This document shows, piece after piece, positions 40,208 to 51,529 of a DNA stretch of 64,000 nucleotides (positions are counted from its first letter, which is position 1; each line of letters opens with the position of its first letter). Origin of the DNA: Coemansia sp. RSA 487. Lineage: Eukaryota > Kickxellomycota > Kickxellomycetes > Kickxellales > Kickxellaceae. The notes beneath the pieces were generated by a model. That model was not told where the DNA came from. It made no database searches and worked only from the letters and a program-made list of their open reading frames with translations. The position numbers were made by a program, and so were the translations under genes. Location of the stretch: assembly GCA_027577595.1 (NCBI GenBank), contig JANBRJ010000007.1:186001-250000 (forward strand), in the 5' to 3' direction.

Positions 40208-41278
40208 ATGTCCTCAGAAGAGGATCTAAAAAGGCAGATTCAGGCACTTGAATCTGCATTAAGCAAATACAAGAGCAACAGCAATCGACAGCAACCATAC
40301 AATCGCTACAACCCAATTAGGCCCTCACCAGCACAGCTTCGTTCGCGTAACATGAAACTAGTGGTCAAAGGCGAAGAGGCAACACAAGAAAAATACATCC
40401 GCACAAGGAACACACTCACCAAAGTAGGTGTTGCCGACAATAAGCGGCATATCGTACGAACAGCCCCACAAAAGCAAGTGGTTATTGACGGCGAACAGTA
40501 TGTGTACAAAGGTCGAGGTAACAAACTTGTTCGCGCATCTGCACCAACGTCTCTACCAGCAAAAAAGCAGCAGCTGCTGCAAAGGAAATCGAGCTGTGTG
40601 GTGAACATTGATGGAATCGACTATGTGCGAACGAAAAAGGGTAGCCTTGTACGTGTAGATGCGCTACGAACGCTTGGCGAGCGGCCACCACAGCCAGTAC
40701 GGAAACTTGCCAGAAAGCGAATGTGCACAAAGTATATGTTTGGGCGGTGCGAAAAGGCTGACGACGAGTGCAAGTATTCGCACAAACCGACTCCAGAGAC
40801 CGTCCCTGTCTGCGTCCACTTCCAGCGCGGATCGTGCACAAACCCAGACTGTCTCTTTGTCCATGTCACGATGAACCCGAATGCTCCGATATGTCGAAAT
40901 TTTATCTACAATGGATTCTGCGCAAGAGGATCAAAATGCCCTCACCGCCACGTTTGGGAGTGCCCGGACTGGGTCGAAAAGGGTAAGTGTGCGAGGCCCA
41001 AGTGCAGATTGCCACATCCAGCGCCCAAGTCACAAGAGAAAGCGAAGCAGACGGCGGCTGATAAGGTGGAAGATGAACGTGCCGTCCAGCGCTATATCCA
41101 GCGCCCAGTGTTTGGCAAGCAACACGATGACGAAACCGATTACTCATCTGGATCTGACTTAAGCGATCACAGTGATGACTCTCTTGATGGGGACGTGTCC
41201 AATGACGAGGCCGAGGAACTGCTAAAATGGTACGACGATACTTATACGGAACCGACACAGGCAGATGATAATCCCTAG
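40208..41278 (+). CDS. CCCH zinc finger protein, ZC3H3-like
   Basis: 356 residues from MSSEEDLKRQIQALESALSK, a short N-terminal coiled coil. The middle is basic and contains repeated YV(Y/R)..G.LVR-type segments. Then come five tandem CCCH-type fingers at about residues 176-278: CTKYMFGRCEKADDECKYSH, CVHFQRGSCTNPDCLFVH, CRNFIYNGFCARGSKCPHRH, CPDWVEKGKCARPKCRLPH, with spacing close to animal ZC3H3. ZC3H3 acts in polyadenylated mRNA export and processing. The C-terminus is acidic (SDLSDHSDDSLDGDVSND). It is the next gene after tRNA-Arg, 106 bp away. The family call is good; function in this fungus is inferred. Confidence 0.85.
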   Translation: MSSEEDLKRQIQALESALSKYKSNSNRQQPYNRYNPIRPSPAQLRSRNMKLVVKGEEATQEKYIRTRNTLTKVGVADNKRHIVRTAPQKQVVIDGEQYVYKGRGNKLVRASAPTSLPAKKQQLLQRKSSCVVNIDGIDYVRTKKGSLVRVDALRTLGERPPQPVRKLARKRMCTKYMFGRCEKADDECKYSHKPTPETVPVCVHFQRGSCTNPDCLFVHVTMNPNAPICRNFIYNGFCARGSKCPHRHVWECPDWVEKGKCARPKCRLPHPAPKSQEKAKQTAADKVEDERAVQRYIQRPVFGKQHDDETDYSSGSDLSDHSDDSLDGDVSNDEAEELLKWYDDTYTEPTQADDNP

Positions 41279-41434
41279 TGAGCTGTAACACATTCTTGCC
41301 GATTGCTTTCGAGACAAAGAGTAGCTACTTTTTTTATGTATAAATCCTTGGATTTAGTTTTCAGTTTAATCAATAAATAGCAGCTCACAAATAAAAAAAA
41401 TAGAATAAAAAGCACTATCTTCATAGTATGTGCT

Positions 41435-44400
41435 TCACTGCTCGCCGCTCTGTGCTGCTGCAGCGGCGGAGGCAGCGTACATTGGGCTGCTATTCGACCA
41501 GCGATGAGGCACTCTTGCCGAGATGACTGATGCAGCACTGGCTGGTTTCTTCTTAAGCTGCTGGCGTTGTCCGTTCTGGATGCCAATGCTATCGATAACC
41601 AGATCTGCAACAAGACCACGCAACCCATCGAATGCCTGAGCAGTCAGTTGTCTGTGCTCGGCGGCCTGCTGTGTCTCAACGCCGGAACAAACAGCAGCGC
41701 TTTCGGGACGCCCCACATACCGGAGCTCAGTATTCTTTGGAAGAAGCGTTTGGATACGTGGCGCCGCAAACATGTATGCACCTGCGTTGCGCGGCTCCTC
41801 CTGGATCCACACAAAGTCGCTGGCGTTTCTGTATTGCATAATTGTCTTGTAAAGCTCCTCGCGCGGGAACGGGGACAGCTCCTCGACGCGCACAATCGCC
41901 ACATGCCTGCCGAGAGGATGCTCGCTCTTCAGCTTGGCCAGGTCGTAGTACAGCTTTCCACTGACAATCATCACTCGCTTCACCGCTTGCGGCTCGCTGA
42001 TGGTGGGGTCATCGAGAACTGTCCTGAACTGTGTCCCTGGTCCCATCTCGCTCAGCACTGATGTAGCGCTTGCCAGGCGGAGCAACGTCTTAGGGCCAGC
42101 GACAAACAGCGGCTTTCGGAAGTTGCGCTTCATCTGCCGGCGCATCAGGTGGAAAAACTGAGCAGGAGTCGACGGATATGTCACATAAATGTTTGGCGCG
42201 GATGTACGGCGCCCGTCGACTGGGTCGTTGGACAGCAGAAGATGCCGCTCGATCCGACTTGAGCTGTGATCGGGGCCTCCGCCGTCAAAACCGTGCGGGA
42301 GGAGCATAACCAAGCTGCTCTGCTTGCCCCACTTGCTCTCACCAGACGCAATGTAGCCATCGACTATCGTCTGGCTGTTGTTATAAAAGTCTCCAAACTG
42401 CGCCTCCCAGATAGGAAGCGTGTAGGGGTCTTCCAAAGAGACGCCATACTCGAACCCAACGGCTGCCGCCTCGCACAGATTCGAGTTCACAACCTCCAGC
42501 TTTCCACGCCGCCGCTGGCGCGACGACGACGCCTCCACACTGCTGTCCGCGTCGTTGTCGCTGTACTTCATATGGTTAAGAGGGATATGGACCCTTTCCG
42601 TCTCCTGGCAGACAAACATTGCGTGCCGCTGGCTAAAGGTGCCACGCCCAACGTCCTGTCCGCACAGCCGCACATTGTAGCCATCGCGGATCAGCGTTCC
42701 AAATGCCAGAGCCTCTGCTGTGGCCCAGTCGATTGCAGCGCCATCCTGGAGCTTCTTCATCCGCGGCTTAATATGGAAGCGCTCAATGCGCGGGTGGACC
42801 TTAATGGAGTCCCCTGGCGTAACCGATTGCACGCCAACATCGTAGAGCGTGGCCAGGTCAACGCCAGTTGGCCTCTCAATCATGTTCTGGCCGCCGCTCG
42901 GCCCCACCAGTGTTGCCCATCTCGGTGTCTTCTTTGCTTCGGTGGGGCTGCATGTCTCGGAGCCAACGAATGCTGCAGCGAGTGAATCCAGCCACTCCTT
43001 CCTTGCGGCATTGGCTTTGTCTTTGGTCAGACGGCCACTCGAAATGAGCTTCTCCTCAAATGTTGCTGGGATGCTCTTGCGCGCATTTATCGCCTGGTAC
43101 ATCTTTGGCTGTGTGAACGAGGGCTCATCCACTTCATTGTGACCACGCTTGCGAAATGTCCACACGTCAATGACAACATCCTATGGTGTAGTGGTGTGAC
43201 ACAACGTGAATATGTGTGTTAGTGTGGGAATCGTATGCATATATCAGTCGGCCAGTTGGCCAGCCACAGAATGGATGCATATGCAATGTGGGCTTCTCCA
43301 TATTTTGAAATGTTATAAAAGCATCTGGACATAGTCAAGAGCAGCAACAGCGATCAATCAACACAAAGTCCATTTTGCTTACCTTTCTGAATTTCTGGCG
43401 ATATGCAACGGCAATACTTGCAGCACGAGCGATTTCCTAGGGCTTGTAGAAAAAGACAAGTCGGATATTTCCGTTAGTAGTAGATGGCCATTTCAAAAAG
43501 CCTTATCTAACATGTAATCACAATCCACTTCAGTGCTTACCTCAGGGTGCTCGCCATTAACATGAATGATGGGAATATCCGCGAACTTGGCGACATCCGA
43601 TGCATAGCGTGTGGCTCTAGTGTGGGAAGCAGGAGTGGTGTAGCCAACCTGATTGTTCAGAACAATATGGATTGTACCCCCATTTGTGAAATGCGACAGC
43701 CCCGCCATTCCCAAAGATTCTGCGACAATTCCCTGGCCAGCAAAACTCGAATCACCGTGCACTGACAGAGCCAACACATGGTCGCCAATTACATACTTCT
43801 TGCCTGGATTTTCCTGCGCAATGTTGAGGTCCTTGATTCGGCTTTTCCCAATTCCAACAGGCATGCCCGAATCCAGATGGCAGGCGTTGGAAAGTACGTC
43901 AATGTTAACTGATGAATCCAGATCGTCGTAGTGAATTGTGCAAGGCTTCGCAAGGTCAACCAACATGTCGCCACTGTATGGCGATCCGTCTGGAAACTCG
44001 CTTCCTCCCCGCAGCTTTCTAATGATCTCATCCTTCGGATAGCCAAATAGAGCACTCAGAATGCTCATTCTTCCTCGATGCGAAAGCCCCGCAACAACCT
44101 CGCTAATCCCGTGTTTCGAGGCTGCTTCGTAGATAAGCTGGTCCAACAGCACTACAATGCTTTCGCTTCCTTCAAGGCCGTACCGCTTGACGTTGGGAAG
44201 CTTTTTCTGTAGAAACAGCTCGAACTCCTATTGCTCTTTGCACATAATTCATACGTGACGCAACAGCAAGCCATATAAATAATGTGCATATTGTGTCTGT
44301 AATCACACGCAAGATGGGGTTCTGTTTGAGCCGACATATTTTGGTTCCAATACTTACCTCTGTCTTTGTCATGAGTTCGTGGAAGTGCAAGTAGCGTGAC

Positions 44401-45547
44401 TCGATATCATGCGTGTCCAGGGTCTCGACGCATCTAGAGAACCACTGTCTCACGGCAAATGACTAGAATATGCGAAGATCATATTGTGATACAAAATAAT
44501 GAAGCGTGTTCAGCAGGGGGGGCTTTGTGCTAGTTAACTAAATGTTGTTTTGATTTTTTGTTACCATGATTTTGATTGCTTACGCTTATGTGCTCAAACT
44601 CGTATGCGATGTTGCGGCAATATGTCTTCTGCAATGCATTCACAATGTCCGACAGACTCGAGCTTTCCGGAAGGTCCTTGGATTGTGATACAATTCCTAT
44701 GTGTACATGTACATGTCAAAAAAGAACAAAAGTTGTATTCGTCGTGCGAGTGGGTGAGCGAGTGTTGAAATACGTGACAATTCTCTCGTTAGGGTTGTCA
44801 GTAATCAGAATATTGTTTTATATTGGGAGCATCAACTGAATGTGACGCAAAAATGACTGAGTGTGGGCGCCACACATCTACCAAGCATTTCCACAATAAA
44901 TACTAACCATTGATGTTGTACATCTTGGAGTCCTCAGTCAGCCCGTATATTCCTGCCGAAAGTTCCTCGATCAGCCTACAAGCAACAAAAATAAGGAAAG
45001 ATGATGACGATTAGCAGACTTCAGATCATGCTTTCTCGTTGGGGTGAGATCCAACCTGCCGATTGTCTTTGGTTGGGCATTGTTTTGCAAAATAGAAGAA
45101 AAATGGTATTAACCAACACATACTCTGCCTTTTGCATTCCAAGAGGGTCGAGGTTCGATGATAAGTGTCCATACTTGCGGTACGCGTTGACAAGATGCAG
45201 AAGATTCGCATTCTTCTGGCGGTTGCGGATCTCTGTGGCAGAGACTACAAAAATAAGGCAGCGTTTGTTTAGTTTGCCGAACAAAAGAGATATATGGGCT
45301 TTTGTATTTTGCAGAGAAACCCGGTTAGCGACTACTTACAATCCTCGGGTTCAACCAATGGCGCTGTCATGAATCCGTATTCGGTGCTATCGTGGTAGTT
45401 GCGAGACAGAGCACAAGCTTGCTGGCGTAACCTAATTGCTATGCTTTGGAGACCGCCACGCCCGGAAATGCACTGTAGGAGAGGAGCAGCACTGGGGATG
45501 CGAGGAGCAGTAGCTCTACGCGCTGCAGAATTCCCAACCTTGAGCAT
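41435..45547 (-). CDS. DHTKD1: 2-oxoadipate dehydrogenase E1 (DHTKD1), diverged tandem copy A, 8 exons
   Basis: Exons: 45547-45340, 45244-45124, 44975-44908, 44696-44584, 44462-44358, 44227-43541, 43436-43383, 43180-41435. All seven introns are GT-AG and the frames join to 1033 residues without a stop. This TPP-dependent E1 would decarboxylate 2-oxoadipate (lysine and tryptophan breakdown) in mitochondria; the N-terminus is Arg/Ala-rich like a targeting peptide. DHTKD1 rather than OGDH is indicated by DWATAEALAFGTL, GQDVGRGTFSQRHAMF, LPHGFDGGGPDHSSSRIERH and RRQMKRNFRKPLFVAGPKTL. Active-site pieces SHRGRM, VHGDSSFAGQGIV, NNQVGYTTP and GHNEVDEP are present. The usual NPSHLEAVNPV is NACHLDSGMPV here. 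A 13-residue Arg/Ser insertion (SSVEASSSRQRRR) and a longer Ala/Ser C-terminus set it apart. Its neighbour at 47630 is the conserved copy. Confidence 0.9.
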
Positions 45548-46439
45548 CTTCCAAATAAAAAGCCTTATAGTTCAGACTAGGAATAAATAAATATGATGCG
45601 AGTACGCTGTTGTCGAATAAAACAGCGATCGCCTTGTAAATTATCTTTAGAAAGCAGATGTTGGACAAGTGTGGACCAGAACGTATAAAAAGAAACCTTG
45701 ATTGTGATGGATACGCAAAATGTGGAACTATAAAGATATCAGGCCTAACAACTATATATAAAGCTTCTCCTGCTGATTACATGAGAAAGGAGAGAAAAGA
45801 GCAAGCCAACGTAAAGTCAAACAAAGATAGTGCTGTGCTTGTGAGTCCAAGTGGCTTGAATAAGGTAAACAGGATTCGTGCTAAGCAAAGCGTGCCTCTA
45901 TCTGCACACTGCGATATGCAAGGAGGTTGTGGTAAGATATGCCACAAAGGAAAGAAAAATGTGGTCACAGAAGCAGTATGCAAGAACAAAGAAATGAAGG
46001 AGGGGTAGGGTTGTATGGGTGTGTTGCGGGCGGATAGTGATGTACTATCTGAAAAGCTGCTAAAGTACTACAGCACGTTCTTGGATAAAACCAAACAAAT
46101 AAACGTACGTAGGAGAGGGCTATATGCTAGGCAGGTATATAAAGCTTGGAATAAGGAATGCCTGAGCACCTGAAATAAAAAGGAGAAAATGGCGTCAACA
46201 ATTGTTTTGACGAAAGCTGTTGGATGCTGAGTTGCTAATTTGTTCTGCTTTTGTGTTTTGCAAAGCGACTGCGTAGTGCAGGTCCCAAACAAGAAAGGGG
46301 GAGGATACAATTTGTCTAATAACAACCACCCCCCATTTACAAAGAACAATGGTAGCCAAAAAAAAAGGATGAGAAAAAAGGTTGCGCCCAACACATTTTT
46401 GAATAGTGGGCGACAAAAAGATACCTTTATTCAGATTTA

Positions 46440-46890
46440 GCGACTTTTGTGATAAAGGCGTCTGTCCAAATCAGAGATAAAAGGGATGAGGATATTGACG
46501 CCAAGCTCATATCTTTTAACGCCTCAATTTCTTTGCACATATACAAAGGCAAATAAATGTGCCTCCATTTATATCTAATATACAGATTACCATTGAATGG
46601 GGGCAGATTATATGCACACTAGAAGCGCAGTGCATTTTTGTCTATCCGATTCATGATAAAGCCGTTCCATGCCACCATTTCTTTAGTCATATATAGGTTT
46701 TCCGTGGAAGCCATATCATCATCAGTCTCCATCTATGTATCTTGTATGGAACTCCTCTAACCCAAGCGCTTGCTGTGAGTATAGGATAGCAACAGCTAGT
46801 GCTATATACTCCGCTTATCCACACTGTTTACCTCTTGTGCTTGAATATATGGTAACGTTGATACAAACATGAGAGCGACAGATAAGGTAC
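46440..46890 (-). mobile_element. Ty1/copia-type RNase H fossil
   Basis: On the minus strand a short peptide reads AEYIALAVAILYSQQALGLE, the classic copia RNase H signature (EAEY.AL..A..E...L..LL). About 300 bp further on, a stretch reading DAFITKVA resembles the ADxFTK end of the copia polyprotein. It is a small, broken remnant with several breaks and no visible LTRs; probably old. Confidence 0.45.
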
Positions 46891-46899
46891 CCTTTGCAT

Positions 46900-46922
46900 T
46901 ATATATATATATATATATATAT
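46900..46922. repeat. AT dinucleotide microsatellite
   Basis: About 11 TA units at the edge of the copia-type fossil. No coding role. Confidence 0.9.
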
Positions 46923-47629
46923 GTTGTGTGTCATGGCTGTGTTCAATAAACGGATGCCTTTTCATCTCAGTCTTTTCTCTCATCCACATGTTTGTTTGGG
47001 CGACAGTAGAATAGCATGGATCTCGTATTTACTAGCTAAAAGATGTACGATAGTGTGTTTGATTAATAAGCAATCAAAGAAGGGCATTGCCATCCATATA
47101 GTCCTATAGCTTTTTCATTTGCCATTTTAAACTTTATAAGGTTATCGACCAAATAAAATATACAATCTAGCCCCAGTTACACGTACAGTATCCATAAATT
47201 GTATTAACATTCTAACAATACCATTTTGTTAACAGTTTTTGATAAAGAAAAACATGTAAACAAAACGTGGAAGCGCTTGCAATCAAGATGGCTAAAAAGA
47301 TCATTCCCACGGCAAAGAAAAAAGGACGAAAACGATTCAGCAAATGTGCCACTCATTCTCACGATTTGTTCGTATTGTTACTTTACAATAATTAGTTCAC
47401 GCTTATTTTGAATCGAAAAGGGCTCTGAAATCTGTCTAATTGCAATAATTTACACTGGTGATGTAAACAGGACAAGCAACAGCCACAAAAAACTGTGTTG
47501 TCTATATAGGACATCTTCTCAGAAAGAATCGCTTAGCCACAACATGGAATAGCATTTTGCCATGACAATTCGATAATTATAATCCAAAGCAATATATTGC
47601 AAATAAAAAATAGTTGTTAATTGCCACGA

Positions 47630-50600
47630 TCAGATGTTTTCTAGCGCTTGTTCGATTATATGTGCTTGCTCAGCCTTGTACACATTTGAAATTCCCGTAA
47701 CCGGCGCTGCTAAGGGTCCTCGGCCAATGTACCTCAAAAGCGAGCCAGCAGGAACCAGAGATTGAAGCCGTGGCTGCACAAATGTGTACACGCCTGCATT
47801 CATGGTTTCCTCTTGGCACCAGACAAACTCGGTTGCATTGGTAAAGCGCTTAATCTCGGCTACAAGCAGCTTGCTCGGGAACGGACAAACTTCTTCTAAC
47901 CTTACAACAGCGATCGCGCCTCCAACCCTGTCTTTCTCCGCATCCACTGCTTTTGCAAGATCATAATAGAGCTTTCCCGAAACAAAGATAACACGCTTCA
48001 CTTGTTCTGGCGCAAGTGCAAGGGAATCCGGAATCACCGGCTTAAAGGACGTCCCCAGAGCCATATCATCTAAAGTAGACGTGGCTGATGCCAGTCGCAG
48101 CAGCGTTTTAGGCCCTGCGACGACCAGTGGCTTGCGGTATTTGCGCTTCATTTGCCTCCGAAGCAAGTGGAATATCTGTGCTGGCGTTGTCGGTATCGCC
48201 ACATGTACGTTCGGGTTTTGAACCACCTGGTCGCCAGACACATCTGTCGGTGTGTTGCACATCTGAAGGAATCGCTCGATACGCGACGAGGAATGCTCTG
48301 GACCAGCACCATCGTATCCATGCGGCAGCAACATGACAAGCCCTGACTGGCGCAGCCACTTTGTCTCGCCGCTAGTAATGTACGTGTCGATGATGACCTG
48401 AGCAGTGTTATTGAAGTCGCCGAACTGCGCTTCCCATATAGGGAGGATGTTTGGGCTCTGGATTGAGACCCCGTACTCGAATCCAAGCACCGCAAGCTCG
48501 CTGAGATTCGAGTTTGCCACTTCAATCTTTCCCTGAGCCTTACCAATGTTGTTGAGCGGGATGTACACGTTTTCGGTCTCCTGGCAAACGAACATGGCAT
48601 GCCTCTGACTGAATGTCCCACGCCCAACATCTTGTCCGCAGAGGCGTATGTTGTATCCTTCCTTTAGCAGCGTGCCAAATGCAAGCGCCTCTGCTGTTGC
48701 CCAGTCGATAGGCTTGTTTTCTTGCAGCTTTTTCAGGCGTGGCTGGATATGGTGCTTGGCTAGTCGCGGGTGCACCTTGAACGCCTTGTCAATTAGTACC
48801 GACTTTTCGCCAACTTCGCGCAGTATATCTTCTGCCACGCCCGTGTCCATGGTCGTTACTGCCTTTGTCGGCAATACTAGCCCCGCCCATTTGCCCTTCA
48901 AGTGGTCCGCCTAAAAATTAGAATGCACACTTACGGCACAAAAGCACAGAAAGATGCCGAATTCATATCATTTGCATATGCACGTAATTTAGCAAAGCGC
49001 CACACGCGGTACATTTGTACTTTTAGATACATGGGCTAAAGCAGTAAATCAATTCTCAGATGAGAATGTTTGGTACTTGTAGCATGTGCATAACAACAAA
49101 TCTCCAGCAAACGCCACAGGTTGGTATTTACCTTAGGAATAAAGTCCTTGCTGGCATCAAGCTCAGTTTCCAAGTGCTTGGTAAACAACGTGCCAACTTG
49201 CTCGGCGTCCTCGTCAGTGACAACATTTTCTTGCTACACCTTGAACAGATCAGAAACAACAATATAGAGGTATGTTAGGACACAATAGTATGTAGAAATT
49301 CCACAATACAGGGAAAGCATATAATTGCATGGCAAGTTTTACCTTTAGCTTGCGCTCATAGAGCTTTGGAATGCTTTCGCGGGATCTGATTATGTTGTAC
49401 ATCAATGGCTGCGTAAACGACGGCTCATCAAGCTCGTTGTGTCCCCAGCGGCGGAATGTGATCAGGTCAACAATGATGTCCATGCGGAAGAGCTTACGGT
49501 ACTCAAATGCAACGCGCATTGCACGAGCTACTTCCTCGGGATAATCCCCATTGACGTGAATGACTGGAGCATTCACGAGCTTTGCAATGTCAGACGTGTA
49601 CATAGTTGACCGTGCATTCGTTGCTGGGGTTGTGTAGCCAATCTGGTTGTTGACAATAAGGTGAATAGTGCCTCCAAGGCTAAAATGTGGCAAGTTTGAC
49701 AATCCCAAAGTCTCCATGACAACACCCTGCCCAGTAAACGCAGCATCTCCGTGTATCTGGATGCCAATGAGCTTGTCTCCTAGTGCACAGTTCGGGTCGG
49801 TATTGTTATCATACAAGTACATCTGCTTTGCGCGCCCGTAACCAGAGACTACAGGGTTGACGGCCTCAAGATGAGAAGGGTTGTGAAGCATCGTTACGTG
49901 AAGATCATCCTTGCATCCATAGTTGAGGCTGGGCGAGTTGGCTATGTGTGATATAACGTCGCCCGAAGCCGGAAGCTCTTGAGGAAACTCTGCATGTCCC
50001 TGGAGCTTGTGGAACAGCGCGCGAGGCGGATACTTGAGAAGATCAACAAGTATGTTGAGCCTTCCGCGGTGCGGCATTCCAAGAACAGCGTCTGTAATCC
50101 CTGCATGGTTGCAAAGATAGAACAGCTCATCCAAAGCCACGATTGTGCTCTCGGCGCCTTCAAGGCCATAGCGTTTTACCTGGCCAAACTTCTTTTGCAT
50201 AAATCTGTCAAATGCCTAAAAGTTACGAAATAAAGACGAACAAGCCGCGACTCGCAATTTTAGTTGCAGACAGACAATGGCCAGCCAAAATCATCAATGT
50301 ACAACGGGGTTGTAAAGCATGATGGATAGTGCGTGTTGATTGTTTATTTTCCATTTTGTCAACTTGCCTCTGAATGAGCCAGCAGCTCGAGATATCTGCG
50401 CTTTTTCGCAGCGTCAACCTGGCTCTCATGGCTAGCAACCTCCACAAAGTCAGCAAACCACCTTCTGACAGCAGCATCAGGAATGTGCTCAAACTCGTAA
50501 GCAACATGGCCAGAATAGGTGTCCTTGAGCGCCTTGTGGATCTCGTCCATAGTTGCTGTTTTCCTGGGCTGATTTGAGCTTGAGATGGACAAGATTCCGT

Positions 50601-50961
50601 CTATGTTGAACGTTTGCTTCTCATCGGTCAAGCCATAACGGGCAGGATCAAGCTCTGGGACGAGTGCCTTCTTTTGCATTTTCAGGGGATCAAGATCGGT
50701 GCTCCTGTGTCCAATGCTGCGGTATGCATTTACAAAGCAAACAAGTGCCGAATGGTGTTGCCTGTTACGAAGCTGCTCAGGCGTGTAGTCCGGGTATTCA
50801 AGCTCCTTTGGTACGCGGTAGCCATAAGCAACATCCTCGTGATAACACCGCCTGAGACCAGTACTTCTTGAAGCTGCAGTAGGTGGAATGATCTGCGACA
50901 ATAGACCTGGCTTTGTGACACTGCTACGCAGTGTTGAGCAGCTGCTGATTCGCTTCCACAT
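47630..50961 (-). CDS. DHTKD1: 2-oxoadipate dehydrogenase E1 (DHTKD1), conserved tandem copy B, 4 exons
   Basis: Exons: 50961-50368, 50215-49343, 49233-49132, 48910-47630, giving 949 residues, close to human DHTKD1 (about 919). The first intron uses a GC donor (GAG|GCAAGT); the others are GT-AG. The start MWKRISSCSTLRSSVTK is a typical mitochondrial presequence; the longer frame back to 51021 adds a hydrophobic peptide that does not fit. Family motifs are all intact: HRGRLNIL, NPSHLEAVNPVVSGYGRAK, IHGDAAFTGQGVV, NNQIGYTTPA, GHNELDEPSFTQP, DWATAEALAFGTL, GQDVGRGTFSQRHAMF, HGYDGAGPEHSSSRIERFLQ. The enzyme feeds glutaryl-CoA formation with the shared E2/E3 of 2-oxoacid dehydrogenases. OGDH is excluded by the DGAGPEHSSSRIERF and WATAEALA forms. 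Confidence 0.93.
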
Positions 50962-51529
50962 AATAAAGCTATGCTGGTTTTGCGCTATCAAGAGACAAAT
51001 GTAAGAAATAAAAGCACACAAGCAAACTAGCTAATAATTGAGAAAAATACGAAAGAGAAAGTGGAAGCGATGAAGAGCAAGTAGTAGTGGTCCTTGGCGC
51101 CTTGTCTTTTTATAGTCCATCAAAGTTTATTTTGGCATATGTACAACAGAATAGATACGTTTTGTTCACACGGCCAGCCCGTTACTGTACCTGCCAGTTT
51201 TGATCTTGCAAGAAATGTACATTTGCAGTTTGTTGTATGACGCGGAAGTTTTCCTGCTCACATCATAACCTGTTATGAAAAGTACACAAAAGAAACTCTG
51301 GTCCGCGTGACCACAAAAACCACAAGAACCACAAAAATGCATTTCTCCTTGCCTTTCGGCTCTGGGCATCTGCTGACTTTATTTTTTCTGGGCAAGGTTT
51401 CTCACGGTGCTGGAGTAGGGGATTTGGAATACATGTTGAACTGAGAAAAGTGATAGATATTATAAGTGGCACGGGTACTGGATTCCAAATGCGGAGCATA
51501 TCCTGCAAACTGAAATTGTTGGCTGCAAT
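50962..51529. other. Intergenic, DHTKD1-B promoter and DCTN3 3' end
   Basis: 568 bp. It includes three near-tandem units of ACCACAAAA/ACCACAAGA at about 51310-51336 and CTTTTTATAGTCC at about 51108. On the minus strand that reads GGACTATAAAAAG, a likely TATA box about 150 bp upstream of the DHTKD1-B start. Nothing else recognised. Confidence 0.45.

Larger units (their letters stand above)
45548..47629. other. Region between the DHTKD1 paralogs
   Basis: 2.1 kb, AT-rich. It carries the promoter of copy A on its left and the 3' end of copy B on its right. An open stretch at 45658-46008 is Lys-rich and resembles nothing known. A copia-type fossil lies at about 46440-46890 and an AT microsatellite at 46900. 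I see no convincing gene. Confidence 0.4.

Noticed and set aside
45658-46008. 116-codon Lys-rich frame between the DHTKD1 paralogs
   Set aside because: No homology signal, no clear start context, AT-rich DNA with A-runs; probably chance.
46930-47109. Plus-strand reading GDSRIAWISYLLAKRC resembling a copia RNase H segment (G..I.W.S..)
   Set aside because: It is on the opposite strand to the better copia-type signature at 46440-46890, and the match is too short to support.
47630-50961. Annotation as 2-oxoglutarate dehydrogenase (OGDH) E1
   Set aside because: The DWATAEALA, GQDVGRGTFSQRH and DGAGPEHSSSRIERF forms are those of DHTKD1; OGDH has different residues at these places.
51310-51336. 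Three near-tandem ACCACAARA units considered as a CRISPR-like or regulatory array
   Set aside because: Only three 9-bp units without spacers; a simple repeat.
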